Positions 30,004 through 40,381 of a DNA stretch of 64,000 bases are shown here, in pieces. Origin of the DNA: Nemertoderma westbladi (Eukaryota; Xenacoelomorpha; Nemertodermatida; Nemertodermatidae); assembly GCA_032718475.1 (NCBI GenBank), contig JAUCBJ010006904.1, forward strand, positions 1-64,000. Reading direction: 5' to 3'. The notes beneath the pieces were generated by a model. It made no database searches. It was not told the origin of the DNA and saw only the letters and a list, made by a program, of their open reading frames with translations. The position numbers and the translations under genes are program-made. Numbering within the stretch: the first letter of the stretch is position 1; each line of letters begins with the position of its first letter.

Positions 30004-31377
30004 TCAGATGATGTATATCCCTGTCTTTTGGGAGTAGATCATCTGCATTTGACTAGCTGTTAACTGTTTATTTATGCGGTCTTGATTCTCTTGAATATTT
30101 TCCAACTCTAGTTGGGTGGTCTCTTCAGATGCTCTTCGTTCTGCTTCTGCCACGGCTCGCTTTCTTTCCGCTTCTGCCTCTGCTGCTGCCGCTGCTGCTA
30201 TCTTTCTGTCTTCTATACGTTTTTTCTTTACTTGTTCTTCTTGGACTCTAGCGATGCGGAGGCGTTCATCAAATTTAGCTTGGTTCGCAGCTATCATATC
30301 CGCATCGATTGCGTCCAACACAAGCTTGGCTCCTTCACTATTAGGGCGAAGTCCAGACAGCCGTCTCCTCAACTCTTCGTCACCTACAAATCGTTGATAG
30401 TCTGACAGATAGATGTCAATAGCATCCCTCTTATGCGGTTTTTCTGCTGTCACTTCACTTTCCACTTGGGAAAAGGTAGCGTCTGTTGATTCTCCATGGG
30501 TTGAGCGCTCAGCCAACTGAGATTTCCACGGGGCAGTTCCTTGAACTTTGTGACTCACCCGCTGAAACCAAGTCTTTACGGCAACTTGCAACGATGTGTC
30601 TTGTCTTCTTTTCGAAGCCTCCTCAAAGGCCGATAAGATTAGTCTGATTCTTAGAATTCTTTCTCTAACTTGATAAAGCAGCTCTCCCTGCTCTTGAGGT
30701 CCTTGTGGTTGTCGAAACAGTTGTTCCTCTAATCGCTCCATAGAGCTGAAGAATCCCTGTACGTATCCTGCTGCCGACCTCTTCCACACAGCTGGATCGC
30801 TGGTTTCTTTTGTCACTCCCATCCTGTGTATGTCTTCCCAGGCAGCTTCCGATAAGTCAAATGGGAGTCCGGGTCCGGGGAAGTTCCATTGCGACTCGAC
30901 AATAGACTTCAGTTCTTCCCTTGTGTATCCCGCATAACTATCCTTGGTCGATCGCTTACTTCTCGCCCAATCAATCTGGTGTTCCTCCACCGCAATCAAT
31001 ACCCTAGTGAGTACAGCTGCAGGAAGGATGAGAAGGGGATCCGAATAAACCGCATCTGCCATCTTTGCTCTGCGCTCGGGTGTCAGCTCTACAGTATCCG
31101 CACTACTGGAGCTGTCGGGCCTTTGAGAAGTAAGTTCTCGGCTCGAGTGTTGCTGCTGTTCCGCTGCTTCTTGGTCTCGCTTGACTTGAGCTCGAGTGCC
31201 TATGATAGACCTACGGTGTTGGACTAGCCTAGGGTCTGATACTACTACTGGAGGAATGATCTTTCTTACAGTAGGAGGTGAGTTGAACTTCAGTCTCACA
31301 CGTTCCACACTCCTGTCTGGGTCACAGATGGTTGTATCTAGGAGACTGTCTGACAGGTTTTGCTTCGTGTCAGACAT
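30004..31377 (-). CDS. Long N-terminal ORF upstream of BEL-like gag, function unknown
   Basis: 457 codons from an ATG at 31377 (MSDTKQNLSD). A disordered, Gln/Ser-rich stretch (60-110) is followed by a predicted helical domain at about 115-290 with RAKMADAVYSDPLLILPA, REELKSIVESQWNFPGPG and FFSSMERLEEQLF. A long Ala/Glu/Arg-rich coiled coil at about 370-450 (KIAAAAAAEAEAERKRA) ends it. It closes at TGA, but the neighbouring frame continues without a stop into the next segment. It could be a gag extension, a separate ORF1, or a captured host sequence. No matching family is known to me. Confidence 0.55.
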   Translation of the reverse strand: MSDTKQNLSDSLLDTTICDPDRSVERVRLKFNSPPTVRKIIPPVVVSDPRLVQHRRSIIGTRAQVKRDQEAAEQQQHSSRELTSQRPDSSSSADTVELTPERRAKMADAVYSDPLLILPAAVLTRVLIAVEEHQIDWARSKRSTKDSYAGYTREELKSIVESQWNFPGPGLPFDLSEAAWEDIHRMGVTKETSDPAVWKRSAAGYVQGFFSSMERLEEQLFRQPQGPQEQGELLYQVRERILRIRLILSAFEEASKRRQDTSLQVAVKTWFQRVSHKVQGTAPWKSQLAERSTHGESTDATFSQVESEVTAEKPHKRDAIDIYLSDYQRFVGDEELRRRLSGLRPNSEGAKLVLDAIDADMIAANQAKFDERLRIARVQEEQVKKKRIEDRKIAAAAAAEAEAERKRAVAEAERRASEETTQLELENIQENQDRINKQLTASQMQMIYSQKTGIYII

Positions 31378-31499
31378 GTTTGTTTGTACAGTTGAATGCC
31401 TACTGCTATATTACAGTTAAAGCAAGTCTAGTAATTCAGTATCAACTGTTAGCCTAGTAATTAATTACCGATACTGTTACTCAGTGTAACGTGATATAT

Positions 31500-31890
31500 A
31501 TATATAATATATTAGAATACCGGTATGCTTATAGTATATATATAAGTATTATTACAGACTAGGTTTGTCACAGAATACCGGTATATAATTTCAGCGCAAA
31601 TATATAAATATATAATAAGCCTATCGTGAATACCGGTATACAGCTTACACTTATAGTATATATATATATAATTATTACAGACTAGGTTTGTCACAGAATA
31701 CCGGTATAATTTCAGCCTAAATATATATAAATATATAATAGGCCTATCGTGAATACCGGTATACAGCCTACACTTATAGTATATATAAGTATAATTATGG
31801 ACTAGAATTAATTATAGAATACCGGTATAATTTCAGCCTAAATTTATAGAAATAAATATAATGAGCCTATCGTAAATACCGGTATGTCAA
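31500..31890. repeat. ~120-bp AT-rich tandem repeat, ~3 units
   Basis: Three units share GAATACCGGTATA, TTTCAGC.TAAATATATA, AGGCCTATCGTGAATACC and ACTTATAGTATATATA. It lies just upstream (minus strand) of the BEL-like ORF start, where a 5' LTR or leader would be expected. Confidence 0.8.
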
Positions 31891-32834
31891 TTATTTTAGA
31901 ATAATTTAATTTCTGAATTTTAGGGGTTACTTGGTTACTTTACTTTACTTGATTGCCGTTATTTAAGCAGTAGTCCAACTGACATTAAGACCTAATTGTT
32001 GTAAGACAGGCCTACTATTTTATAAATCGGTTTGAGTTGATTTATAATATATATATACCCGTATAATGGGTTTTGTCAATATTTGAAATAAATGTTATTA
32101 TTTCTGGGAAGGGGTCACTGCACAGAAGCTGTACGCTCTCAGTGAAGTGCTACTTGTTGGACACTAAAACAAATAATTCTAATTTGCCTAAGTTACTTAA
32201 TACTACAAATTACGTACAATTCGGGGTGAGATTACAATCTCTAAATAAACACAAAAATTACACGTACGAATTTTTAGGGTAATTTCATAAGAAGTCTACA
32301 AACCAGCCTAACAAAGGGTTAGAATATCTGGTTATTACAAACAGACAGGATTCTACGGTATTTGAAAATAACAAAGCAGTAGTAAATATACTGCGTTGTC
32401 CAGATAGGAAAAATACCACCGTCTGACGACTTATAGCCATATCGCTATAAGTACTACGTTATGTATCACGGAGTGTTCCTACCTAGAAGTTAATTACCGC
32501 GGCCTACCAGAGCCAACGTGCCTATTAACCACTTTACAACACAAATATACTGCCTACACACTAATTACCTTCGGAAAGCACTGTACACTAAACCCTAAAT
32601 TAGGTACAAGTACTTATACAACAAATAATCAGCAGTTAGAAATACTTGTACAGCTAAAAAGAACCACGGTATCTGCTGGAGTGACCGGGGCACAAAATCA
32701 CCAGTCTTTACCTACGCCAAGCAGCCCTGATGTAGTACCGGGGTTAATTTAACTATAACGGTATGTATAACAAGCACAATTACTGTAGGAATAAACTTGG
32801 GGTTGTGAATGTTGCGAATAATCGCATAAACTCT
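31891..32834. other. No gene seen
   Basis: AT-rich sequence, possibly leader or LTR of the BEL-like element on the minus strand. No clear TG...CA pair can be set. Confidence 0.45.
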
Positions 32835-33420
32835 GAATAATAAATATTACGCTACGCGTACAGACTACTCAAACAAAATACAGACCAAACGCTGGCAGAC
32901 TACTATCAAGCCTAAACAAACTACAGTATATGCAGACTCCGAAATGGTTAGTTAGTATGCGTTCTAACCGAGTAGTACGACATATTCTTTCGGGGGAATT
33001 TACCTCACAGCACTGGAAGCCCCTATGTTCCTAACTAGTACTTTATCGGACATACACTCTACACACACCGCAATCTCTTCAGACCTAACAACAGCCAGGC
33101 AACAATCCAGCCTACAAATTATCTAAATAAGAAATATTACGCTACCCATACAGACTACCCAAACAAAATACAGACCAAACGCTGGCAGACTACTATCAAG
33201 CCTAAACAAACTACAGTATATGCAGACTCCGAAATGGTTAGTTAGTATGCGTTCTAACTGAGTAGTACGACTTATTCTTTCGGGGGGATTTACCTCACAG
33301 CACTGGAAGCCCCTACGTTCCTAACTAGTACTTTATCGGATATACACTCTACACACACTACAATCTCTTCAGACTTAACAACAGTCAGACAACAGTCCAG
33401 CCTACAAATTATCTGTACAA
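32835..33420. repeat. 290-bp tandem duplication
   Basis: GAAATGGTTAGTTAGTATGC occurs at 32941 and at 33231, with matching sequence on both sides from AAATATTACGCTAC to CAGCCTACAAATTATCT. Few differences separate the copies, so the duplication is recent. Confidence 0.9.
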
Positions 33421-33639
33421 TCTGAGCAGGCTTACACGTCTTCTGCTCAATATTAACTTTCAAATAAATAAAACTGACAGAAATAGGCCTAAGTAAAATC
33501 CCAATAAAAACCAGGCGTCCCCGATTAAATATTAAGACCTACCGGTATATAATTATCAAAATCGAATAATACTGCTGTACCTGTACTGCTGTAAGTACCG
33601 GTTCGGGTGGTTAGGTAGTCAGGCCTACTGTTTACCGGT

Positions 33640-33905
33640 TGACCGGTACTTCAGCTTTATTGCCTACGTTGCAATACAGAAGCTATACTGTTATTGTTCT
33701 TACCAGAACAATAGACAACTATATTTATTGCCTACACTGCAATCTGAAACCAATAACTGTTATTGTTCTTACCAGAACAATATTAAACTGTATTTATTGC
33801 CTACACTGCAATAAGAAATCATAACTGTTATTGTTCTTACCAGAACAATATTAAACTGTATTTATTGCCTACACTGCAATCAGAAGATTATAACTGTTAT
33901 TGTTC
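33640..33905. repeat. 68-69-bp tandem repeat with a TTGTTCT hairpin, ~4 units
   Basis: Each unit has TTGTTCT-TACC-AGAACAA (7-bp stem) plus TTTATTGCCTACACTGCAAT. Hairpins start at 33694, 33763 and 33831; the fourth, at 33900, is cut after TTGTTC. Confidence 0.88.
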
Positions 33906-34927
33906 GCGCTTTCAGACCTTTAGCAGTTTAACCTGCCAAATTTAGATGTCTTCTAGATTATAAATCGACTTTAGCCTATGACGAGTATTTGATACACTAC
34001 ATTAGCCGAAGCCAGTCTATGCGCGACCATTCACCCGCTGGATATACCCGGGAGACTGGATTCGGAAGCTATGACCTTATTGCGGTGTAGGCCTACTGTA
34101 TTATTCGACTGATCGTTAATATATAATTTCTGACAAATATTATTCACTTTCGGGAAATATCAACAGTTCCTTTAGGACGTGGCGCTCTAAGTATGTAAAC
34201 AGAGTTATGACTTACACTAAACACAACGGGATGGCTATTGATTCACGTATAAAGCGCATTCTTTAGGAGATGCTTTGTTATCAGTCACAATCATGCACAC
34301 TACCGCACAATACTGCACACCGACCTGCGGACCTTCACTAATTTTAGTCACTTATAAAGAGAACAGCAACCGACACATGTAGTGCCTATGAAATAGCATT
34401 AGATTCACTCCAAAACCACTTTAATGTAAGTCGCAATTGCTATATGTAACCGGTCTCTTACCTTCAGTATATCAAGAAGATTGGGGGTTTTATGATTATT
34501 TATCGATATTATCCAAATATAATAATATTCCATCAACTGATATAATTAATAACCGACAGTAAATAGCAGTAAAAATGCGGTGTGGTATGTGAACACACTG
34601 ACTTGCGTGAGTTGATATGATTAGGTATGTTAGGTAGGATAACAGTTATACGTTTCTATGATCAAGCCTACTAATGTTTGGCTAAAGCCTGAAACACAGA
34701 AATTCCAAAGCCGGTGTTCTGGCATCAGGAAAAAATACACACACTGACTGAATTGCGTGAGTTTCTGTATACAATCTCCAACACAGAGTGAAAACCGCTC
34801 TGATTGGTCGACCGAACAAAGAACGAACAAAGAACAAAGAAAAAGTTACACGTGGACACAGCTGATAGATGTCGTCATCTGAGTTCCGATGTTTAGAGTA
34901 TTTGGCTTATTGCGACATAAAATCGCT
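33906..34927. other. No gene seen
   Basis: Non-repetitive, AT-rich. A CACACTGACT(GAAT)TGCGTGAGTT block occurs twice, near 34593 and 34740. No gene or RNA is recognised. Confidence 0.5.
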
Positions 34928-35035
34928 AGTTATGTCCGCTAAAGTACACATACAGACGAAATGGCTTTTTATGTCCACTAAAACACCGGTACAGTAAGGA
35001 AACGGCTTTTTATGTCCGTTAAAACAACTACAGAG
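34928..35035 (+). repeat. ~50-bp repeats in the leader of the RLE-type LINE
   Basis: TTATGTCCGCTAAAGTACA, TTATGTCCACTAAAACACC and TTATGTCCGTTAAAACAAC follow each other at ~45-50-bp spacing, with GAAA.GGCTTTT between. Possibly promoter monomers of the element. Confidence 0.65.
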
Positions 35036-35092
35036 TACTTTGCGGGGAAAATAACCAGCTAATTCCGCAAAAGCCTTTACACTGGAGGTCCC

Positions 35093-36304
35093 TTGTGTCC
35101 TGGAGCAGGCAAGTTGGCTGACGTTCAGTGTGGAGATTATAGCAATTCGGAGGAGAAATCTCAGTCAGACGAGCAATTAGTTTGTCCCACATGCAGTGAA
35201 GGAAACATGAGAAAGCAGATAGTCCATTGTGCTAACTGTTCAGTTTGGTATCACCTCTCATGTGTCGGCCTCAGGAAGAAGGATTCAGAATGCCTACCAC
35301 ACTGGTTCTGTGGAACTTGCCTTGATCGACCTCGGACAATACTACCAGATGTTGACCCCAGCTATAGTAAATACTTGGAAAATCTTGCATCTTATATTGC
35401 AATGCTGAAGCAATCCATTCCTGTGTTGGCAAAGATTCCTAAAGGGGCTAGAATCATGGCTGCAGATGCACTGGCCCCTTTGCTCAAAAAAGCAATTGAC
35501 AACCCTGTGCCAATAACCTGGGCCCGGCTCCTAGCATTCTCGTTTGGGGCGTTAGCAAAGCCGATTCCAGCTACAAACGACCATTTGCAAACATCACTAA
35601 CATCTAAAGTCAAGCAGCAAATAAGAGACTATATGGCATCACCCTGCCTTCCCAATCCTCGTGTTCCTCTGCACACTACACATCAGCAGCACAAACCATC
35701 AAATCTAGATGAAGCAGAACTCATTCGCAAGCGAGTTTCAGCCAAGTTCATGGATGGCGATGTCCGAGGCGCTGTAAGGATTATCACATCACAGGAGGGT
35801 TTGGCAGACCACAGTGAAGATACAATCAATGCCCTCAGGGAGAAGCACCCACCTGCCCCACTTGACCTTGATCTCCCACCACCCCCAGATGACACACTAG
35901 CAGGTCCAGTTATCACTACGAAGGAGGACGTCCTTGCCAGTATCCAGTCATTCTCCCTTTCTTCTGCTGCTGGCCCCGATGGCCTTCGCCCAGGTCATCT
36001 CCGTGACATGGTCAGCAGAGGAACTGGAGCTGCTGGTGACAAGCTGCTCAGTGAATTGACTAGGCTCGCAAATACAGCACACCGCGGGGAAACCCCTAAA
36101 TTTGCTGTGCCAATCTTCTTTGGGGCCTGTCTCTGCGCCCTTAACAAAAAGGGGGGAGGTCTGTGTCCAATTGCTGTCGGCAATACATTCAGGCGCTTGG
36201 TGACAAAAACTGGCATTAAACCCCTCTCAGAAGTTCTTGGAGCTGAACTAAGGCCCACATAGCTAGGTTATGGAATCAAGGGTGGTTGTGAGGCAGCTGT
36301 GCAT
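35093..36304 (+). CDS. RLE-LINE ORF part 1: PHD-like zinc finger and RT N-terminus
   Basis: Starts at a TTG (no ATG is evident); 389 codons to the TAG at 36260-36262, and the same frame then reads LGYGIKGGCEAAVH to 36304. Residues 31-77 form a C4HC3 PHD-like finger (CPTC, CANCSVWYHLSC, WFCGTC). After a linker comes the typical RT lead-in, SSAAGPDGLRPGHL, and ALNKKGGGLCPIAVGNTFRRLV. Such fingers are known at the N-terminus of some LINE proteins and may bind chromatin or nucleic acid. Broken by one nonsense change and the fold-back insertion. Confidence 0.82.
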
Positions 36305-37715
36305 TAGGGCGGTGCGTTTTTTACTTTTTTTCGATTTCATTGTTCTACCGGTGCACAAAAGTTGCCAAATGGTAAAAAAATAAGGCAAAAAAAATTTCTT
36401 TAAATTTCATCTATATCTTCACGGATCCCAAGAGGGTTGAAATTTTGTGCCATCGCGATGCACCATAATGAAATGTATAACAATATAACACATTGATGAA
36501 AGATCAATGACTCAAAAAAGAACTTCCTGCATGCATCAAATGTCATAAAATGGGTCCAAACTTAGTTAGATACCAAAATTTTAACTTTTGGGTCAAGGGA
36601 ACTAGTGCCACAGGCACATGGCCAGAACCTACCATTTGGCGCAAGTGATGATTATTCTCAATTTTCGCGATGGCCAACTTTGAGTTCTCCTACTGCATTC
36701 ATATTATGCTCATTAGAACCCCAATGGCCGATTTAGTGGGGGTAGACACCTTCAAAACAAACGTAGAGCGAATAGTTCTTGAGATATCGCAGAAAATGTG
36801 AAGTACGGCACAAGTCTACATTACCGCCTTGATGTGATATGGACAAATACACAATAAATGATATTTTGAATTATCTCAAGGAATCAAAAAATAGACACAT
36901 CACAGAAATGATGGATATAGTGGGTGAAGACACCTTCAAAATAAGAGTAGAGTCATTAGTTCTTCCGAGTTATTTTACAAAATGTCAAGACTATGTCCAC
37001 CAATTACTACTTGATATTGAGTTGACCCATTCCACACATTTTGTACAAAAACTATAGTGTATTATGTACTACTCTTTAATTTTGAAGGTCTCTGTATACA
37101 CTAAATCAATTTGTTGCAGTGATGTGTATATTTTTGATGCCTTAAGATAATTAGAAGTAACATTTTTGTGTATTTGTCTATAAATCATCAAGGCAGTAAT
37201 GTTGACATGTGCCGTACTTAACATTTTCTGTAATATCTCAAGAACTATTCGCTCTACGCTTGTTTTGATGGTGTCTACCCCCACTAAGTCGGTCATTGCG
37301 GTTCTAATGAGCATAATAATAATGCCGTAGGAGAACTAAAAGTTGTCCATCACCAAAATTGGGAATAATCATCACTTGCGCCAAAGAGTAGGTTCTGGTC
37401 ATGTGCCTGTGGCACAACTTCCCTTGATCCAAAAATTAAAATTTTGGTATCTAACTAAGTTTGGACCCATTTGATGACATTTGATGCATGCAGGAAGTTA
37501 TTTTTTGAGTCATTGATCTTTTATCAATGTGTTATATTGTTATAAATTTCATTATGGTGTATAGCGATGGCACAACATTTCAACCCTCTTGGGATCCGTG
37601 AAGACATAGACGAAATTTAAAGAAATTTTTTTTGCCTTATTTATTTACCATTTGGCAACTTTTGTGCACCGGTAGAACAATGAAATCGAAAAAAAGTAAA
37701 AAACGCACCGCCCTA
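36305..37715. mobile_element. 1411-bp hAT-like fold-back element with 8-bp TSD
   Basis: Ends are TAGGGCGGTGCGTTTTTTAC and its exact reverse complement. The TSD CTGTGCAT is at 36297-36304 and 37716-37723. The inverted arms extend for more than 500 bp each (to about 36830 and 37200), diverged by scattered substitutions, so the transcript could form a very long hairpin. No transposase. It separates the two halves of the RLE-LINE RT exactly in frame (1411 + 8 is divisible by three). Confidence 0.92.
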
Positions 37716-37723
37716 CTGTGCAT

Positions 37724-39508
37724 GCGACCCGGCAATATATCAATGGCACTAAGGAACAGAAGGTGGTACTGAAAATCGACATGAAGAATGCATTTAACAG
37801 TATGCATCGTGATGTTTTCCTGAAGGCAGCTCGTGATCGTTTGCCAAGTATTTACCCCCTTGTGTGGCAGGCTTATTCCACACCTACAGTCCTTATTTTC
37901 GGAGATCACATCATCGAATCGGCCACTGGTTTGCAACAGGGTGATCCTAGTGGCCCTCTTCTCTTTGCGGTGGGAGAGGAGCCTGTCACCAAACTTGTTG
38001 GTTCAGAGCTGAATATCTGGTTTCTTGACGACGGTACGGTAGGTGGTACTACAGAGAGTGTTCTTTCGGATGTCGTGGCAATAATACCAGAGCTAGCGAA
38101 GATTGGTCTAATTGTTAACGATGCAAAGTGTGAATTGATACTACTCAACCATACACCAGAAGCCGCTACTGAGACAATCCACAAGTTCAGTCAGCTCCTC
38201 CCTAATATTAGGGTCCTAAACAAGGTGGACCAGGTCCTTCTAGGAGCTCCCCTTACACGGGATGCTATTGAACCAGCTATCCAATCAAAGCTCAAGTCTC
38301 TCGAGGTGATGGTTGATCGGCTGGTACATGTTGATGCACATCAAGGCTTCACCTTACTCAAGAATTGTCTGGCAGTCCCCCGGCTACAGTACACTCTGCG
38401 CACATCACCCACATTCAACAACACTGGTGACTTGCAGGAATTTGATACAGTTGTCCAAGATGCCCTTTCTAGTATCACCAATGTTAACTTTCAGGCAAAA
38501 TCCAGTACCCAGGGATCACTACCAGTCAGTCTCGGGGGACTTGGGATCCGTAAGTTGGAAGATCTGGCACTGCCTAGTTATATTTCCTCTCTTCATTCCA
38601 CCGATATCCTCGTTAACTCCGTCCTCTCTAACACATTTGGACTGGAGCCATCGTGTGATTTGGCAGGAGCCGTCAAGGCATGGAGGGAGAAGTTCTCTTC
38701 AGTTGAGGAACCCAGTGGGGCAGCCAGGAATAACCAGAAAGCCTGGGACACTATCTCTGCGACTATAACACAGAGAGACCTGTTTGCCAAAGCGGATCAG
38801 GTCGAAACAGCACGCCTGGCTGCAGCAGCGCAAGTGGAGAGTGGGCTTTGGCTTCATGCGACCCCTATTCCATCTTTAGGGTCGAATTTGGATCCGGAAG
38901 CTCTTCGAATTGGTATAGCACAGAGAGTTGGTGCACCTATCTGCCATAAACACACCTGCAAGTGTGGCAAGGAAGTGGATATTCTTGGGCACCATGCACT
39001 GTCCTGCCGAAACAGCATGGGTAGGTTCCCACGTCATGCAGCTCTCAACGATGTGCTGAAACGTTCACTGAGCAGAGCTGGTCTACCATCTGTCCTGGAA
39101 CCTACTGGGTTGGATAGGGGAGATGGGAAACGTCCTGATGGTATGACCATCTACCCCTACTCGAAAGGCCGGTGCCTGGTATGGGATGCTACATGTGTGG
39201 ATACCTTTGCCCCATCCCACATTATTCGCTCTGCCATTGAGCCATCCTCAGCATCAGCAGCAGCGGAGGAGCTAAAGCGTGTGAAATACCGCAATTTGGG
39301 TCAGCAGTACCAATTCGAACCCCTGGCCTTCGAGACCACAGGAGTATTCGGTCCATCCACCATCAGCGTGTTAAAAGATCTTGGCCGAAGACTCATAGCG
39401 GAGTCAGGAGACCCACGCGAGAGCTTGTGGCTGAAGCAACGCATCGGGATAGCCATAGTGAGGGGGAATGCCCTTTGTGTTCGGGGTTCAATCAGCGCTG
39501 TGGAATAG
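37724..39508 (+). CDS. RLE-LINE ORF part 2: RT core, CCHC knuckle, restriction-like endonuclease
   Basis: Residue numbers here count from the codon at 37718. Motif A is KIDMKNAFNSMH (20-30), motif B is GLQQGDPSGPLLF (71-83) and motif C is FLDDGTVGG (102-110), FLDD in place of YxDD. Residues 413-429 fit CX1CX8HX4C, the knuckle placed before the endonuclease in R2-type LINEs. A PD-(D/E)XK-like region follows: KRPDGMT (470-476) and LVWDATCVDT (486-495). RLE proteins nick DNA to prime reverse transcription. The ORF is intact to the stop at 39508. I am confident of the domains, not of the clade name. Confidence 0.85.
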   Translation, partial: ATRQYINGTKEQKVVLKIDMKNAFNSMHRDVFLKAARDRLPSIYPLVWQAYSTPTVLIFGDHIIESATGLQQGDPSGPLLFAVGEEPVTKLVGSELNIWFLDDGTVGGTTESVLSDVVAIIPELAKIGLIVNDAKCELILLNHTPEAATETIHKFSQLLPNIRVLNKVDQVLLGAPLTRDAIEPAIQSKLKSLEVMVDRLVHVDAHQGFTLLKNCLAVPRLQYTLRTSPTFNNTGDLQEFDTVVQDALSSITNVNFQAKSSTQGSLPVSLGGLGIRKLEDLALPSYISSLHSTDILVNSVLSNTFGLEPSCDLAGAVKAWREKFSSVEEPSGAARNNQKAWDTISATITQRDLFAKADQVETARLAAAAQVESGLWLHATPIPSLGSNLDPEALRIGIAQRVGAPICHKHTCKCGKEVDILGHHALSCRNSMGRFPRHAALNDVLKRSLSRAGLPSVLEPTGLDRGDGKRPDGMTIYPYSKGRCLVWDATCVDTFAPSHIIRSAIEPSSASAAAEELKRVKYRNLGQQYQFEPLAFETTGVFGPSTISVLKDLGRRLIAESGDPRESLWLKQRIGIAIVRGNALCVRGSISAVE

Positions 39509-39518
39509 AGTTATTCTC

Positions 39519-39590
39519 GCCGAGGTAAAGGGAGTAGATCAAAGAGTCATCGAGGTAAAGGGAGTAGATCAAGGAGTCGTGGAGGAAAGG
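39519..39590 (+). repeat. ~30-bp direct repeat in the 3' region of the RLE-LINE
   Basis: CGAGGTAAAGGGAGTAGATC occurs twice, followed by a diverged purine-rich third unit. AATAAA follows near 39705. Confidence 0.7.
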
Positions 39591-39720
39591 GGAAGAAGAA
39601 AGGAAAGAGAGGAAGATCGAAGGGGTGTGGGAAGAAAGGAGTGGGAAAGTCGATATCTAATCAATTCGATGTTGCAGCTGGATGGAAGAAGTTGATGAGA
39701 GGAAAATAAACAGTTGGAAT

Positions 39721-40127
39721 GTCATTACAGTACTTTAGGTTAATATGATTGTTTATCTTGTCTGTAAATTCAAATATAATTTTTGAGAATTTCTAGAATT
39801 GAGTAGAAAAAAACGTTAGAATTATTTAAAAAAAAAAAAAAATATATATATATATTATAATATAAGGGAAAAAGTGAAGAATCGATGATATTATCAACAA
39901 ATTCAACATTATCTGTTGATTCTTCAGTCTCGACAAAGGATTCTTTTGAAATCATTACAATAAAGAAAGACATAATTACGTAGGGATTATACCGATTTAG
40001 CTGTATTTCAAACTTTTCACCAGCTTCGTTGTATTGTGTAATAACAATTAACCACAATTAATCATTGATAATAGTAAGATGTTGATATCGCGGATGCCGC
40101 AGATTATTAGGTTTGTAACTTAGGGGT
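39721..40127. other. AT-rich intergenic, no gene seen
   Basis: Contains a poly(A) and TATATA stretch at 39828-39862. A minus-strand open frame here is low-complexity and not credible. Confidence 0.55.
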
Positions 40128-40381
40128 GGGGGGGGGGGGGGGGGGGGGGGTGGTTGCGGACCGACTACACAGGTCGTGCGGGCGGTGGTGGTTGCGGACC
40201 GACTACACAGGTCGTGGGGTGGGGGGGGGGGGGTGGTTGCGGACCGACTACAAAGGTCGTGGGGGCGGGGGGGGGGGGGGGTGGTTGCGGACCGACTACA
40301 CAGGTCGTGGGGGCTGGGGGGGGGGGGGGTGGTTGCGGACCGTCTACACAGGTCGTGGGGGGGGGGGGGGGGGGGGGGGGG
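40128..40381. repeat. G-run minisatellite, ~55-bp units
   Basis: Five units made of a long G run (10-23 bases) and TGGTTGCGGACCGACTACAC AGGTCGTG. The non-G part has GACC/GGTC arms that can pair. Strong G-quadruplex potential on the + strand. Glycine-rich (plus) and proline-rich (minus) frames are artefacts. Confidence 0.95.

Larger units (their letters stand above)
23291..31377 (-). mobile_element. BEL/Pao-like LTR retrotransposon, split by LINE E, RT onward lost
   Basis: Minus-strand gag and protease regions from 31377 down to 23291, interrupted by LINE E. With the LINE and one TSD copy left out, the frame before 29391 continues at 25820. Only a TAA (25729-25731), a TGA (25082-25084) and frameshifts near 30025 and 25150 break the long reading frame. 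After the protease, homology stops near 23330; RT, RNase H and integrase are missing. No LTR pair is visible. AT-rich repeats at 31500-33905 may include remains of the 5' LTR. The element is dead. Confidence 0.82.
34928..39720 (+). mobile_element. RLE-type LINE with PHD-like finger, interrupted by a fold-back element
   Basis: One element on the + strand: repeated leader, a PHD-like/RT first half (35093-36304), a hAT-like insertion (36305-37715), then the RT core and endonuclease half (37724-39508), and a short 3' region. Removing the insertion and one TSD copy restores the frame; the only other break is a TAG at 36260-36262, explained by one C-to-T change. Outer ends are estimates because I found no TSD. 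Confidence 0.82.

Noticed and set aside
30004-31377. Independent host coiled-coil gene
   Set aside because: The neighbouring frame continues toward BEL gag after one shift, so a retroelement origin is favoured; not fully excluded.
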